From NCBI RefSeq assembly GCF_002160515.1, contig NZ_NFKS01000008.1:1-64000 (forward strand): a stretch of DNA of 64,000 nucleotides, read 5' to 3'. The notes below the pieces were generated by a model that was not told the DNA's origin, ran no database searches, and saw only the letters and a list, made by a program, of their open reading frames with translations. Source of the DNA: Anaeromassilibacillus sp. An172 (GTDB lineage Bacteria > Bacillota > Clostridia > Oscillospirales > Acutalibacteraceae). The translations under genes and the position numbers were made by a program. This document shows positions 53,367 to 62,375 of this stretch, piece after piece; the stretch's first letter is position 1; each line of letters opens with the position of its first letter.

Positions 53367-55538
53367 ATGAAAGAGCCAACTAGAGAATTTGGTCGTGTTA
53401 CCATTCCTACTGACATTGACGTTGTTCCCGAAACACTGGAACTTCTGAAAAAATGGGGAGCTGATGCTATCCGTGACTGTGACGGCACAGACTATCCAGA
53501 GGAATTGAAGTCAGTAGATGCAAAAGTTTATTCAACTTATTACACAACAAGAAAAGACAACGAATGGGCAAAAGCAAACCCGGATGAAATACAGCAGATG
53601 TACATTATGACTGCTCCGAAAACAGCTATCGACGGTTCTCTGTCAATAGAGCTTATGAAAAATCTCTATCCTGACATGCTTTCCGTTAATACACGTGATG
53701 ATATCACACGCTGGTGGGAAGTTATCGACCGTACAACAGGTGAAGTTGTTCCTGTTGACCAGTGGAAGTATGATGAAGCTACAGGCTGCGTAGTAATCGA
53801 CAAGGCAGTTCCTTTCCATGATTACACAGTAAGCTTCTTGGCATACATCATGTGGGATCCGGTACACATGTACAACGCAGTTGTTAATGACTGGAAGGGC
53901 GTTGAGCACCAGATTACTTTCGACGTTCGTCAGCCAAAGACTCACGAGTTTACAATGAAGCGTTTGCGCAAGTTTATCGAAGAGCATCCATATGTTGATG
54001 TTATCAGATATACAACATTCTTCCATCAGTTCACACTTATTTTTGACGAGCTTGCCCGTGAAAAGTATGTTGACTGGTACGGATATTCTGCAAGCGTAAG
54101 CCCATATATCCTCGAGCAGTTTGAAAAAGAAGTTGGCTACAAGTTCAGACCTGAATACATCATTGATCAGGGCTACATGAACAACCCATACAGAATTCCA
54201 ACTAAGGAATTCAGAGATTTCCAGGCATTCCAGCGCAGAGAAGTTGCAAAGCTTGCTAAGGAAATGGTAGACATCACACACGAGTACGGCAAAGAAGCTA
54301 TGATGTTCTTGGGCGACCACTGGATCGGCACAGAGCCATTCATGGACGAGTTCAAGACAATCGGCCTTGACGCAGTTGTTGGTAGTGTTGGTAACGGTGC
54401 AACTCTCCGTCTTATCAGCGATATTCCTGGCGTTAAGTACACAGAAGGCAGATTTCTTCCATACTTCTTCCCGGATACATTCCACGAGGGCGGCGACCCT
54501 GTTAAGGAAGCAAAATACAACTGGGTAACAGCAAGACGTGCAATCCTCAGAAAGCCAATCGACCGTATCGGATACGGCGGATATCTGAAGCTTGCAGTTG
54601 AGTTCCCTGAGTTTATAGAATATGTTCAGAGCGTTTGCAACGAGTTCAGAGAGCTTTATGAAAACGCAAAGGGCACAACTCCATACTGCGTAAAGACAGT
54701 AGCAGTTCTCAACTGCTGGGGTAAGATGAGAGCATGGGGTAACCACATGGTTCACCATGGTCTTTATCAGAAGCAGAACTACTCATATTTCGGCGTTATT
54801 GAGGCACTCAGCGGCGCTCCATATGATGTTAAGTTCATCAGCTTTGACGATATTAAGGAAAATCCTGACATGCTCAAGGACATCGACGTTATCATCAACG
54901 ACGGTGACGCTTACACAGCACACAGCGGCGGCGCATTCTGGGCAGACGAGGAAATCGTTACAGCTATCAAGAAGTTCGTATACAACGGCGGCGGCTTCAT
55001 CGGTGTTGGTGAGCCTTCTGCATATCAGTACCAGGGCAAGTACTTCCAGCTTTCCGGCGTTCTCGGCGTAGAGGAAGAGGTTGGATTTACACTTAACGTG
55101 GACAAGTACAACTGGGACGAGCACGAGCACTTCATCACAGAGGATGTTAAGGGCGAAATCGACTTCGGTGAAGGCAAAAAGAATATCTATGCTCTTCCAG
55201 GCACAACAATTATCTGCCAGAGAGAGAAAGAAGTTCAGCTTGCAGTTAACGAGTTCGGTAACGGACGTGCTGTTTACATCAGCGGTCTCCCATACACATT
55301 CGAGAATGCAAGACTTCTCCACCGTGCAGTTATGTGGTCATCACACAGCGAGGCTGACCTCAACAAGTGGTACAGCACAAACTACAACGTTGACGTACAC
55401 GCATATGTTGCAAACAACAAGTACTGCGTTGTTAACAACACATACGAGCCACAGAGCACAACTGTTTACAGAGGCGACGGTTCAAGCTTTGATTTGGATA
55501 TGGACGCTAACGAGATTATCTGGTACGAAATCAACTGA
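53367..55538 (+). CDS. lnpA: 1,3-beta-galactosyl-N-acetylhexosamine phosphorylase (GH112)
   Basis: The 723-residue enzyme matches GH112 from the N-terminus (GRVTIPTDIDVVPETLELLKKWGADAIRDCDG) to the end. It phosphorolyses galactosyl-beta-1,3-N-acetylhexosamine (lacto-N-biose or galacto-N-biose) to galactose-1-phosphate and the free amino sugar in the cytoplasm. Asp317 in FLGDHWIGTEPF is near the position of the general acid known in the Bifidobacterium enzyme; that assignment is my inference. The other GH112 activity, on galactosyl-rhamnose, is less likely because a hexosamine kinase gene follows. The ATG has GAAAGGA in front. Confidence 0.9.
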   Translation: MKEPTREFGRVTIPTDIDVVPETLELLKKWGADAIRDCDGTDYPEELKSVDAKVYSTYYTTRKDNEWAKANPDEIQQMYIMTAPKTAIDGSLSIELMKNLYPDMLSVNTRDDITRWWEVIDRTTGEVVPVDQWKYDEATGCVVIDKAVPFHDYTVSFLAYIMWDPVHMYNAVVNDWKGVEHQITFDVRQPKTHEFTMKRLRKFIEEHPYVDVIRYTTFFHQFTLIFDELAREKYVDWYGYSASVSPYILEQFEKEVGYKFRPEYIIDQGYMNNPYRIPTKEFRDFQAFQRREVAKLAKEMVDITHEYGKEAMMFLGDHWIGTEPFMDEFKTIGLDAVVGSVGNGATLRLISDIPGVKYTEGRFLPYFFPDTFHEGGDPVKEAKYNWVTARRAILRKPIDRIGYGGYLKLAVEFPEFIEYVQSVCNEFRELYENAKGTTPYCVKTVAVLNCWGKMRAWGNHMVHHGLYQKQNYSYFGVIEALSGAPYDVKFISFDDIKENPDMLKDIDVIINDGDAYTAHSGGAFWADEEIVTAIKKFVYNGGGFIGVGEPSAYQYQGKYFQLSGVLGVEEEVGFTLNVDKYNWDEHEHFITEDVKGEIDFGEGKKNIYALPGTTIICQREKEVQLAVNEFGNGRAVYISGLPYTFENARLLHRAVMWSSHSEADLNKWYSTNYNVDVHAYVANNKYCVVNNTYEPQSTTVYRGDGSSFDLDMDANEIIWYEIN

Positions 55539-55569
55539 TTTTAAGACAGGTATATAAAGACGGAACAAA

Positions 55570-55596
55570 GGTGCAGCTGCTTTTTGCGGCTGCACC
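55570..55596 (+). promoter_or_regulatory. Hairpin between lnpA and the nucleotidyltransferase gene
   Basis: GGTGCAGCTGC and GCGGCTGCACC pair over TTTTT, with no T-run after. It probably tunes mRNA stability within the operon. Confidence 0.7.
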
Positions 55597-55641
55597 ATAA
55601 ATAGACTGAAAATAAATCTAATTTTTAAGGAGGAATTCTCG

Positions 55642-56559
55642 TTGAAAAAGGCATTAGTTATTATGGCAGCCGGCATGGGAAGCAGATACGGCGGCTTGAA
55701 GCAGATTGATTCAGTTGGTCCTAACGGCGAAATCATCATTGATTATTCTATTTATGATGCTAAACTTGCAGGATTCAGTAAGGTTTATTTTATTATCAAG
55801 AGAGAGAACTACGATATATTCCGTGAAGTAATAGGTGACAGAATTGCTTCCCAGATCGAGACTGAGTATGTTTTCCAGGAGCTTACAAATATTCCTGAGG
55901 GATATAAGGTTCCTGAAGAGCGTGTAAAGCCTTGGGGTACAGCACATGCTATCATGAGCTGCCTCGGAAAGGTTAAAGAGCCTTTCCTTGTTATCAATGC
56001 TGACGACTTCTATGGCAGAGATGCTTTTGTTAAGGTTTCCGAGTGGATTGACAAGGCTGACCTTAACGCAGATCCAATGCAGTACTGCATGGCAGGTTAT
56101 ATTCTTAAGAACACTCTTACAGAGTATGGCCATGTTGCAAGAGGCGTTTGCACAATGGACGAGAACAACTATCTCACAAGCATTGTTGAAAGAACAAAGA
56201 TTATGCGCAGAGACGGCCAGGTTCAGTATACAGAGGATGAAGAAAACTGGGTAGACTTGGACGAAAATTCAATCGTTTCCATGAACTGCTGGTGCCTCAC
56301 ACCAAAATTCATCGATGAAACAGCAAAGCGTTTCACGGAATTTTTGGATGAGAACCTTGAGAAGAATCCTCTCAAGTCCGAATATCTCCTTCCTACAGTT
56401 ATCAGAGAGCTGATTGACGAGGGCAAGGCAACTGTTGAGGTTCTCAAGACAGACGCTACATGGTTCGGCGTAACATATAAGGACGACAAGCCATATGTTG
56501 TTAAGTCAATAAAGGATAAAGTAGACAGCGGAGAATATCCGTCAAAATTGTGGGAGTGA
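55642..56559 (+). CDS. Sugar-1-phosphate nucleotidyltransferase
   Basis: The 305-residue NTP_transferase-fold protein has MAAGMGSRYGGLKQI (residues 10-24, nucleotide loop) and INADDFYG (metal-binding Asp pair). The place in the operon, just before the hexosamine kinase, suggests that it turns HexNAc-1-phosphate plus UTP into a UDP-sugar, or makes UDP-glucose for galactose recycling. The exact substrate is not shown. In Bifidobacterium this step is done by other enzymes, so this gene is a variation. The start is a TTG seven bases after AAGGAGG. Confidence 0.8.
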   Translation: MKKALVIMAAGMGSRYGGLKQIDSVGPNGEIIIDYSIYDAKLAGFSKVYFIIKRENYDIFREVIGDRIASQIETEYVFQELTNIPEGYKVPEERVKPWGTAHAIMSCLGKVKEPFLVINADDFYGRDAFVKVSEWIDKADLNADPMQYCMAGYILKNTLTEYGHVARGVCTMDENNYLTSIVERTKIMRRDGQVQYTEDEENWVDLDENSIVSMNCWCLTPKFIDETAKRFTEFLDENLEKNPLKSEYLLPTVIRELIDEGKATVEVLKTDATWFGVTYKDDKPYVVKSIKDKVDSGEYPSKLWE

Positions 56560-56565
56560 TATTTA

Positions 56566-57678
56566 GTGGCAGAGAAGAATTATAACTTTGACCTTATCGT
56601 AAGCCAGTTTTTAAACGAAGGCGACAAAATGGTAAGCGTTGGCCCATTCGGTGAAGGTCATATTAACGATACATACGCTGCTGTTATCGAGAATAACGGC
56701 GAAAAGAGAAGAATTATTGTTCAGAGAATTAACCACAGCATCTTTACAGAGCCTGCAGCTCTCATGGACAATATTTACGGAGTTACAACTTTCCTTAAAA
56801 AGATTATCGAGGCTAACGGCGGAGACGTTCTCAGAGAGACTCTCACAGTTATCCCTGCAAAGGACGGAAAGCTCTATTTTGTAGATGAGGGCGGCAACTA
56901 CTGGAGATCTTACATCTTCATTGAGGGTGCAACAACCTATCAGAGCATCCAGACTAAGGAAGATTTCTACAACTGCGGAGCAGCTTTCGGTAACTTCCAG
57001 AGACTTTTGGCAGATTATCCTGCTGACCAGCTTTCAGAGTCCATTCCTAATTTCCACAACACAGAGAAGCGTTTCGAAGCTTTTGTTGAGGCTGTAAATA
57101 AGGACATCTGCGGACGTGCAAAAGACGTTCAGGCTGAAATCGAATTTGCAATGGCACGTAAAGAGGCTGCATGCGAAATCGTTAATATGCTCAAAGAGGG
57201 CAAAATTCCCCTCAGAGTTACACATAACGACACAAAGCTCAACAACATCATGATCGACGACGCTACAGGTAAGGCTATCTGCATCATCGACCTTGATACA
57301 ATCATGCCGGGCGCAGCTGCTTATGACTTCGGCGACAGCATTCGTTTCGGCGCAAGCACAGGCGCAGAGGACGAAGTTGACTTGAGCAAAATTGAAATGA
57401 GCCTTGAACTCTTCGAGGTATTTGCAAGCGGTTACCTCAGCGTTGCTAAGGAATTCCTTACAGATGAAGAGCTTTACAGCCTTTCAATCGGTGCAAAGAT
57501 TATGACATTCGAGTGCGGAATCAGATTCCTCACAGACTATCTCAGCGGAGATACATATTTCAAGATTCACAGACCAAACCACAATCTCGACCGTTGCCGC
57601 ACACAGTTCAAGCTGGTTGCTGATATGGAAAAGAAGATGGATCAGATGCATGCAATTGTAAACAAGTACGCAAAATAA
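56566..57678 (+). CDS. nahK: N-acetylhexosamine 1-kinase (aminoglycoside phosphotransferase fold)
   Basis: The 370-residue anomeric kinase phosphorylates GlcNAc or GalNAc at C1, using ATP, and follows LnpA in the pathway. It has the kinase catalytic loop HNDTKLNNIMID (about residues 223-234) and IDLDTIMPG as the metal motif, then DFGDSIRFGA, all as in NahK/LnpB. The start is a GTG, six bases after the nucleotidyltransferase stop, with GGGAGTG as ribosome site. It is the last gene of the operon. Confidence 0.88.
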   Translation: MAEKNYNFDLIVSQFLNEGDKMVSVGPFGEGHINDTYAAVIENNGEKRRIIVQRINHSIFTEPAALMDNIYGVTTFLKKIIEANGGDVLRETLTVIPAKDGKLYFVDEGGNYWRSYIFIEGATTYQSIQTKEDFYNCGAAFGNFQRLLADYPADQLSESIPNFHNTEKRFEAFVEAVNKDICGRAKDVQAEIEFAMARKEAACEIVNMLKEGKIPLRVTHNDTKLNNIMIDDATGKAICIIDLDTIMPGAAAYDFGDSIRFGASTGAEDEVDLSKIEMSLELFEVFASGYLSVAKEFLTDEELYSLSIGAKIMTFECGIRFLTDYLSGDTYFKIHRPNHNLDRCRTQFKLVADMEKKMDQMHAIVNKYAK

Positions 57679-57691
57679 TTCATTTTGCAGC

Positions 57692-57719
57692 TTGCAAATA
57701 TTCTTAGTTTGTGTATAAT
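57692..57719 (+). promoter_or_regulatory. Promoter of the candidate small RNA
   Basis: TTGCAA (57692-57697), 16 bases, TATAAT (57714-57719), right after the nahK stop. Confidence 0.7.
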
Positions 57720-57725
57720 TGTATT

Positions 57726-57947
57726 GTCAGAACGACAAAAATCGATAGTATTAAATACTTATCGATGATAAGTCTGCACGGGGCTGCGGTGCTTGTTATG
57801 ATTTAATATGAGTCTTTTGATTTGCAAAAAAATCATCAAAAAGTTATTCTAAGCACCTGCGTTTCAAATCTTTCTATTATTTTAAACGAGCACTGCGGCT
57901 CTTTCGCAGAAGGGGAAGGTATCTTCGGATACTTTCCCTTTTTTTGT
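57726..57947 (+). ncRNA. Candidate independent small RNA with own promoter and terminator
   Basis: The roughly 220-base region between the promoter and a strong terminator (GGGAAGGTATC/GATACTTTCCC over TTCG, then T7, 57913-57945) has no convincing coding frame. It folds into a 5' hairpin (ATCGATA/TATCGAT), then a long rod: GGTGCTT pairing with AAGCACC around a wide bubble and an apical stem TTTTGAT/ATCAAAA. A rod with a central bubble recalls 6S RNA, but I could not match any known sequence element. Confidence 0.42.
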
Positions 57948-58181
57948 TTTGTGATTTTAATCATCTTGACATTAGTAAAAAACCATATGAAACATAAGAA
58001 AACACTTTATAATATTGATATATTTATTGCGGTATGTTATAATAAGCTGAAAACAGGCTAAATAATACAATATTTCTAAGCATTAAAAATATTTTTTATT
58101 GATTATAGTATAATTGGCAGGATTGAGCAAATTTGAAAAAGGAGGTTCTAGGTAAGGGGCAATATATACCGCTTCTGTTTT

Positions 58182-60205
58182 ATGCTATTCTGCTGGCTGA
58201 TTATATTAAGACTTTTGATAATATTTCTGACTGTTGAGGACGGAGTTTTAAAGGTTACAAAGCCTGAGACAACTGCCGAGGTAGAACTTACTGCAAAGAT
58301 TTCCTACAACGACAATGAATATGACTACGTTATTAAGGTTAAAGTTTTGTCACAGCAGGACATCGACAATACATACGACATAAACCCAACACCACACAGC
58401 CTTGTTATGAACTACAAAACAATAGACTTTGACAATGTAAAAGTCTTCTACGAAACAGGCATAACTGAGGTTACAAAGAGCCGTGTCAATGAGATAATGG
58501 AAAAACAGGGCGTGGCTTATGAAGTGGTTGAGGATTACAGCCAGAGTACATTGGCTCTTGGCATTAAGGACTCAGCAGAGGCAGTAGACCAGAACACAGC
58601 AGGCTATGACAGCGATTTGTTTACAGTCGCTGAAACAAAATATGATATTCATTATATCGATATCAACGAGAACGGCAGAGTTACAATTCTCGGTGAGGAT
58701 GACGACGCTGTTTACTATGGTCTTGCAACTCTTGACGAGGCTATGACAACAGTTGACGACCAGCTTTACATGAACAGACTTAACTCTGTTTACGGAACAG
58801 ACCTTGACGTTGTTGACGGTATTGGAATACTTTCCAACCCGATGAATCAGGCGGAAGCAAGTAAGGTTTCCTTGTACGGCGTTGCTGATTACACATGGAA
58901 TACCGCAAACTTTAATGCTCAGGAAAACTGGGAAGAGTCCTTCTGCACATATACAGACGATGTGGCTATGGCAGAAGCTTTGAGAACATTTGCAAGCTAT
59001 GCTTCTAAGGACCAGGATTACACAGATATTAAATCAGTATTTGACAAATATCGTCAGGATAAGTCAAATTACGCTTTTATCAGCCGGGAACATATCCTAC
59101 AACAAATATTATCGACGGAAATAAGACAACATTTGTATGGCTTTACAGCCAGGCTGTAAATACAAACCTTACAATGAATTTTGACAGCACAAGAGCTATC
59201 AACTATGTTGAGTTTGTTACAACAACAGACGGCGGCAGATTTGTAGGTAAGGCAAATATCGAATATCTTAACGAAGCTGGACAGTGGATTGTTGCAGGTT
59301 CAATAAATTCCGACGACTTCCAGGACGGCGCAACCTCTATAACCTTTGAAGAGGTAAAGGCAAAGGGTATCCGCTTTGTAGTTACAGAGGCAGGCAGCAC
59401 AAACTGGCTCAAGGTTGCTGAATTTAACGCAGCAAATACAAACGCTAAAAACATAATTACTGTAAACGGTGTAGGCGAAACAAAGCTTAACGACATGGAT
59501 ATGAGAACATTTGTAAATCCTACAGGCGAGGGCGAAGTTGTTTACAATGTTTATGAAAGTGCTAAGGTAAACAGCCTCAGGATTTACAACGCAGCAGGTC
59601 AGTGGGACGGCGTATCTGTATACGCAGTAACAGAGGACGGCGAAACAGAGCTTGCAGTTGTAGAGGACAAGAGCAATGTCAACACTCATGTTTATGATGT
59701 TTCCGCTCTCAAGGGAGTTAAGTCCTTTAGAATAGCATTTACAGACGGAATTTATCTCAATGAGATTGAAACAGAATCAGACCGCTTTGTTGCTTTGAAT
59801 ACATATGAAGCTGAAAAGAAGGTTGACGCCGCAAAAGTGCTTTCCGAAAATACAGCAATGTATACAGAGGACTCATTGAAGGTTATCAAGGAAAAAATTG
59901 CAGCTGTAGAAGCTTTGCTTGCTGATATGGCAATAGGCGAGCCTGTTACACAGGAAGCTTTGGACGCAGCAATGGCTGATATGGCAGAGACTGTAAATAA
60001 TCTTGAAGCAGTTGAGGGAGCTTTTGAAATGGGTGACGTTAACCACAGCGGAATTGTCGATATCGACGACGCAACACTTATACAGATGCACCTTGCAAAG
60101 GCTTTGGGAAATACAGCTTTCTATAAGGAAAATGCAGACTACAGCAAGGACGGAAAGATTACTGTCTATGACGCAACTCTCATTCAGCTTATGCTGGCAT
60201 CATAA
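58182..60205 (+). pseudogene. Decayed dockerin-bearing GH84-like N-acetylglucosaminidase
   Basis: A strong ribosome site AAAAAGGAGG (58136-58145) remains, but no proper start or signal peptide follows in frame. The open frame begins with a fragment of a beta-sandwich domain (VEDGVLKVTKPETTAEVEL). Next is a GH20b/GH84 N-terminal domain (INPTPHSLVMNYKTIDF to YYGLATLDEAM), which jumps directly to the end of a GH84 catalytic domain (ILSNPMNQAEASKVSLYGVADYTWN). The catalytic centre is therefore missing. Near 59090-59160 the frame shifts; the next frame reads NIIDGNKTTFVWLYS and continues through a CBM32-like domain, a FIVAR-like helical domain and a type I dockerin (GDVNHSGIVDIDD and DYSKDGKITVYDATLIQ). 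There are at least three lesions. Confidence 0.75.
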
Positions 60206-60241
60206 TTGATTATTACCCGTTATTAAATAACCTAAAAAAAT

Positions 60242-60268
60242 GGCCGCTTCTTCGGAAGCGGTCGTTTT
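60242..60268. terminator. Terminator between the glycosidase remnant and the SLOG gene
   Basis: GGCCGCTTC and GAAGCGGTC over TTCG, A7 before and GTTTTG after, usable from both sides. Confidence 0.85.
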
Positions 60269-60282
60269 GTATTTGTATGGAT

Positions 60283-60753
60283 TTATTTGCCTAAGTTTAT
60301 AAGCTGCAAACCCTTTTCAACGGCATATTTTGCGGTGTAGGCTGTTCCTCCTGCGTTTTTTGTGAGATAGGCTATGCAGACACTGCTTTTGTCCACAAGA
60401 GCTCGGTTTCTTTTAAACATACAGCTTTTTGTATAGTTTAATGATGTGTATATAACCTCGTCGGCTTTATTTTTTATATCTTCATAAACGGAAATATCAT
60501 ATTCCGACCAGCCCTTTGTCTGTTCTAAACATGGCAGTATTAAAATCAGTTTTATGTGGGGATATTTGGATTTTAAGTTCAGCACGCATTGTGCCGCCAT
60601 TGTGTCAAAGCCCAGTGCACCCCCTGCGGCAAAAACACTGTAGCCCTTTGCAATCAGTTCTTCTACAGTGCGGTTTAAGAGGTTTGCTACATAGTTCAGT
60701 TGTCCCATGGGAATAGTTCTGTGTCCGGTAAAACAACATGTTATTTCTTTCAC
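60283..60753 (-). CDS. SLOG family protein (DUF1273/YspA-like)
   Basis: The 156-residue Rossmann-like protein has the TGHR motif (residues 8-11), FAAGGALGFDTMAAQ and LILPCLEQTKGW. SLOG proteins are thought to bind nucleotide-derived ligands. The start is the GTG nine bases after AAAGGAG; a TTG three codons earlier touches the ribosome site. It stands alone, with no defence gene adjacent, so I do not assign a defence role. Confidence 0.8.
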   Translation of the reverse strand: MKEITCCFTGHRTIPMGQLNYVANLLNRTVEELIAKGYSVFAAGGALGFDTMAAQCVLNLKSKYPHIKLILILPCLEQTKGWSEYDISVYEDIKNKADEVIYTSLNYTKSCMFKRNRALVDKSSVCIAYLTKNAGGTAYTAKYAVEKGLQLINLGK

Positions 60754-60894
60754 TTTTTTCAACTCCTTTATTTTAACTTAATATTTACAAAATTATATCT
60801 AAATAAAATATATATGTCAATACTAATTGATAATTAAAAAGGATAACTATTGGATATGTATATAGTAAAATTATATATATAGGTGGTGATAATC

Positions 60895-61218
60895 GTGGAA
60901 AAGGAAGAATTTATAAAGAGATTGACCGAGCTTAGAATGAATAAAGGCGTTTCAGCAAGAGATATGAGCCTGTCGCTGGGACAGAGTCCGGGATATATCA
61001 ACAATATTGAAAACGGAGTTAATCTTCCTTCTATGACCGTGTTCTTTTATATCTGTGATTATTTTGGCATAACACCAAAGGAGTTTTTTGACGAGGATAA
61101 TAGTAACCCTGCTAAAATCAGGGAACTTGATACAGTGGCAAAGCACCTGAGTTCCGAAGAACTGGAACATATTATTACGATTATCAATGATTTAATAAAA
61201 AATAAACAGTGTAAATAA
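60895..61218 (+). CDS. XRE family helix-turn-helix regulator (tandem copy 1)
   Basis: The 107-residue protein has an N-terminal HTH (about 5-60; MNKGVSARDMSLSLGQSPGYINNIENG) and a helical C-terminus (ELDTVAKHLSSEELEHIITIIND). It is closely similar over its full length to the next gene. The start is the GTG after AGGTGG. A TATATAGTAAAA motif lies just upstream. Confidence 0.85.
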   Translation: MEKEEFIKRLTELRMNKGVSARDMSLSLGQSPGYINNIENGVNLPSMTVFFYICDYFGITPKEFFDEDNSNPAKIRELDTVAKHLSSEELEHIITIINDLIKNKQCK

Positions 61219-61241
61219 ATGTAAAATTATTTGGTGGAAAA

Positions 61242-61550
61242 ATGACTGAAAAGGATTTTTCTTTGCGTTTGGCAAGACTGAGAGAGGAAAAGGGAGTATC
61301 TGCAAGAGATATGAGTTTATCAATGGGGCAGAACCCCGGTTATATAAATAATATAGAAAGCGGAAAGTCCATGCCTTCACTTACTGGTATATTTTATATC
61401 TGTGAATATTTGGGAATTACGCCCAAGGATTTTTTCGATATAGATAATAACGACCCTGCAAAAATTAAAGAGCTTGTTTCTGCTGCCAAGGGATTGAACA
61501 GATCACAGCTTGAACATGTTATTGCTATTATAAACGACATAAAAAAATAA
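61242..61550 (+). CDS. XRE family helix-turn-helix regulator (tandem copy 2)
   Basis: The 102-residue paralogue of the preceding protein has the same layout and shares long stretches (GVSARDMSLS, GQ-PGYINNIE, ITPK-FFD-D). It lies 23 bases downstream, so the pair arose by tandem duplication and is probably co-transcribed. Heterodimers are possible. A terminator follows. Confidence 0.85.
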   Translation: MTEKDFSLRLARLREEKGVSARDMSLSMGQNPGYINNIESGKSMPSLTGIFYICEYLGITPKDFFDIDNNDPAKIKELVSAAKGLNRSQLEHVIAIINDIKK

Positions 61551-61580
61551 TTTGGTATCTATATTATATTGTATTTAAAG

Positions 61581-61617
61581 TTTCCGGGCAATATTTTGTT
61601 GTGCCGGAAATTTTTTT
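61581..61617 (+). terminator. Terminator of the XRE pair
   Basis: TTTCCGGGCA and TGCCGGAAA arms, then T7. Confidence 0.82.
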
Positions 61618-61749
61618 GTCTGTTTTAGTTACTATAAATATATAATTATCTTTAGTAATAATTATAGTATATCAGCTCATGTATATAATATCAATAGTAT
61701 ATAGTAAAAATAAATAAATATTTATAGACTATATGCAGAGGTGATAGTT

Positions 61750-62097
61750 ATGAGCGAAATCGCAAAAAGAATAGGCAGGCGTATCAGGAGTTACAGGGTA
61801 GAATTGGGTTTAAGTCAGGAAAAGCTTGCGGAAATGTCCGGCTGTCATCCAACTTATATAGGGCAGATTGAGAGAGGGGAGAAAAACGCCACCCTTGAGA
61901 GTGTCGAAAAAATTTCATCAGCGTTAAAAGTCCCGTTGTCTAAGCTTTTTGATAAAATTGAAAATTTTGAAAGCGGAACCGAGTCTGAAAACATACCGTT
62001 GGAATGTTACGATTTTCTTTTGTCAAAAAGCAAAGAAGAGCAGGAACAGCTGTTTAAAATCCTTTTGGAAGTGGATAGATATAAGAATTTGAATTGA
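61750..62097 (+). CDS. XRE family helix-turn-helix regulator (third)
   Basis: The 115-residue protein has a classical HTH (RSYRVELGLSQEKLAEMSGCHPTYIGQIERGEKNATLE) and a short helical C-terminus (FLLSKSKEEQEQLFKILLEV). It differs from the tandem pair but also has TATATAGTAAAA in its AT-rich upstream region, which suggests a shared operator. The ATG follows AGAGGTG. Confidence 0.85.
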   Translation: MSEIAKRIGRRIRSYRVELGLSQEKLAEMSGCHPTYIGQIERGEKNATLESVEKISSALKVPLSKLFDKIENFESGTESENIPLECYDFLLSKSKEEQEQLFKILLEVDRYKNLN

Positions 62098-62111
62098 ATT
62101 TTTAAATTAAA

Positions 62112-62262
62112 GCTTTGTATGTCGGATGTAAAAAAAGGTCTCGCCCGACATGTGATGAAGTGAATTTTTAGATTAAACCTTTGTGTGTCGAAACTAAAAG
62201 GAAAAGGTTTCGCCCGACATGTGATGAAGTCAATTTTTAAATTAAACCTTTGCATGTCGGAA
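62112..62262 (-). repeat. Intergenic hairpin repeat cluster 10 (ACATG-type)
   Basis: Two or three copies carry a stem not seen elsewhere in the window: CCGACATG 62214-62221 with CATGTCGG 62253-62260; CCGACATG 62145-62152 with a decayed TGTGTCGA partner near 62184-62191; and a lone right-hand arm near 62118-62125. Each is preceded by the constant GGTTTCGCC or GGTCTCGCC. Confidence 0.85.
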
Positions 62263-62271
62263 ATAAAATAA

Positions 62272-62299
62272 TTGACAAAGGTAAAGTTAAAGGTATAAT
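62272..62299 (+). promoter_or_regulatory. Promoter of the DUF4250 gene
   Basis: TTGACA (62272-62277), 16 bases, TATAAT (62294-62299). Confidence 0.85.
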
Positions 62300-62313
62300 T
62301 ATAAAAGAAAAAG

Positions 62314-62356
62314 TTATCAACATAGGATAGGCTCAATGTTGATAAGTTTTTAATTT
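62314..62356 (+). terminator. Attenuator-like hairpin in the DUF4250 leader
   Basis: TTATCAACAT (62314-62323) pairs perfectly with ATGTTGATAA (62336-62345), followed by GTTTTTAATTTT. It starts about ten bases after the predicted transcript start and 31 bases before the gene. Confidence 0.6.
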
Positions 62357-62375
62357 TAAATAGGGGGTATTTTTA

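Noticed and set aside
57822-58061. 79-residue open frame after nahK
   Set aside because: It contains the terminator hairpin, has no ribosome site and reads like translated noncoding sequence.
58182-59159. Functional short GH84-like enzyme
   Set aside because: The catalytic core is missing between YYGLATLDEAM and the SNPMNQAE region, there is no signal peptide, and the frame is lost before the CBM32-like domain.
60283-60753. SLOG protein as part of a defence system
   Set aside because: There is no effector, nuclease or nucleotide cyclase gene beside it; SLOG proteins of this type also occur as solitary housekeeping-like genes.
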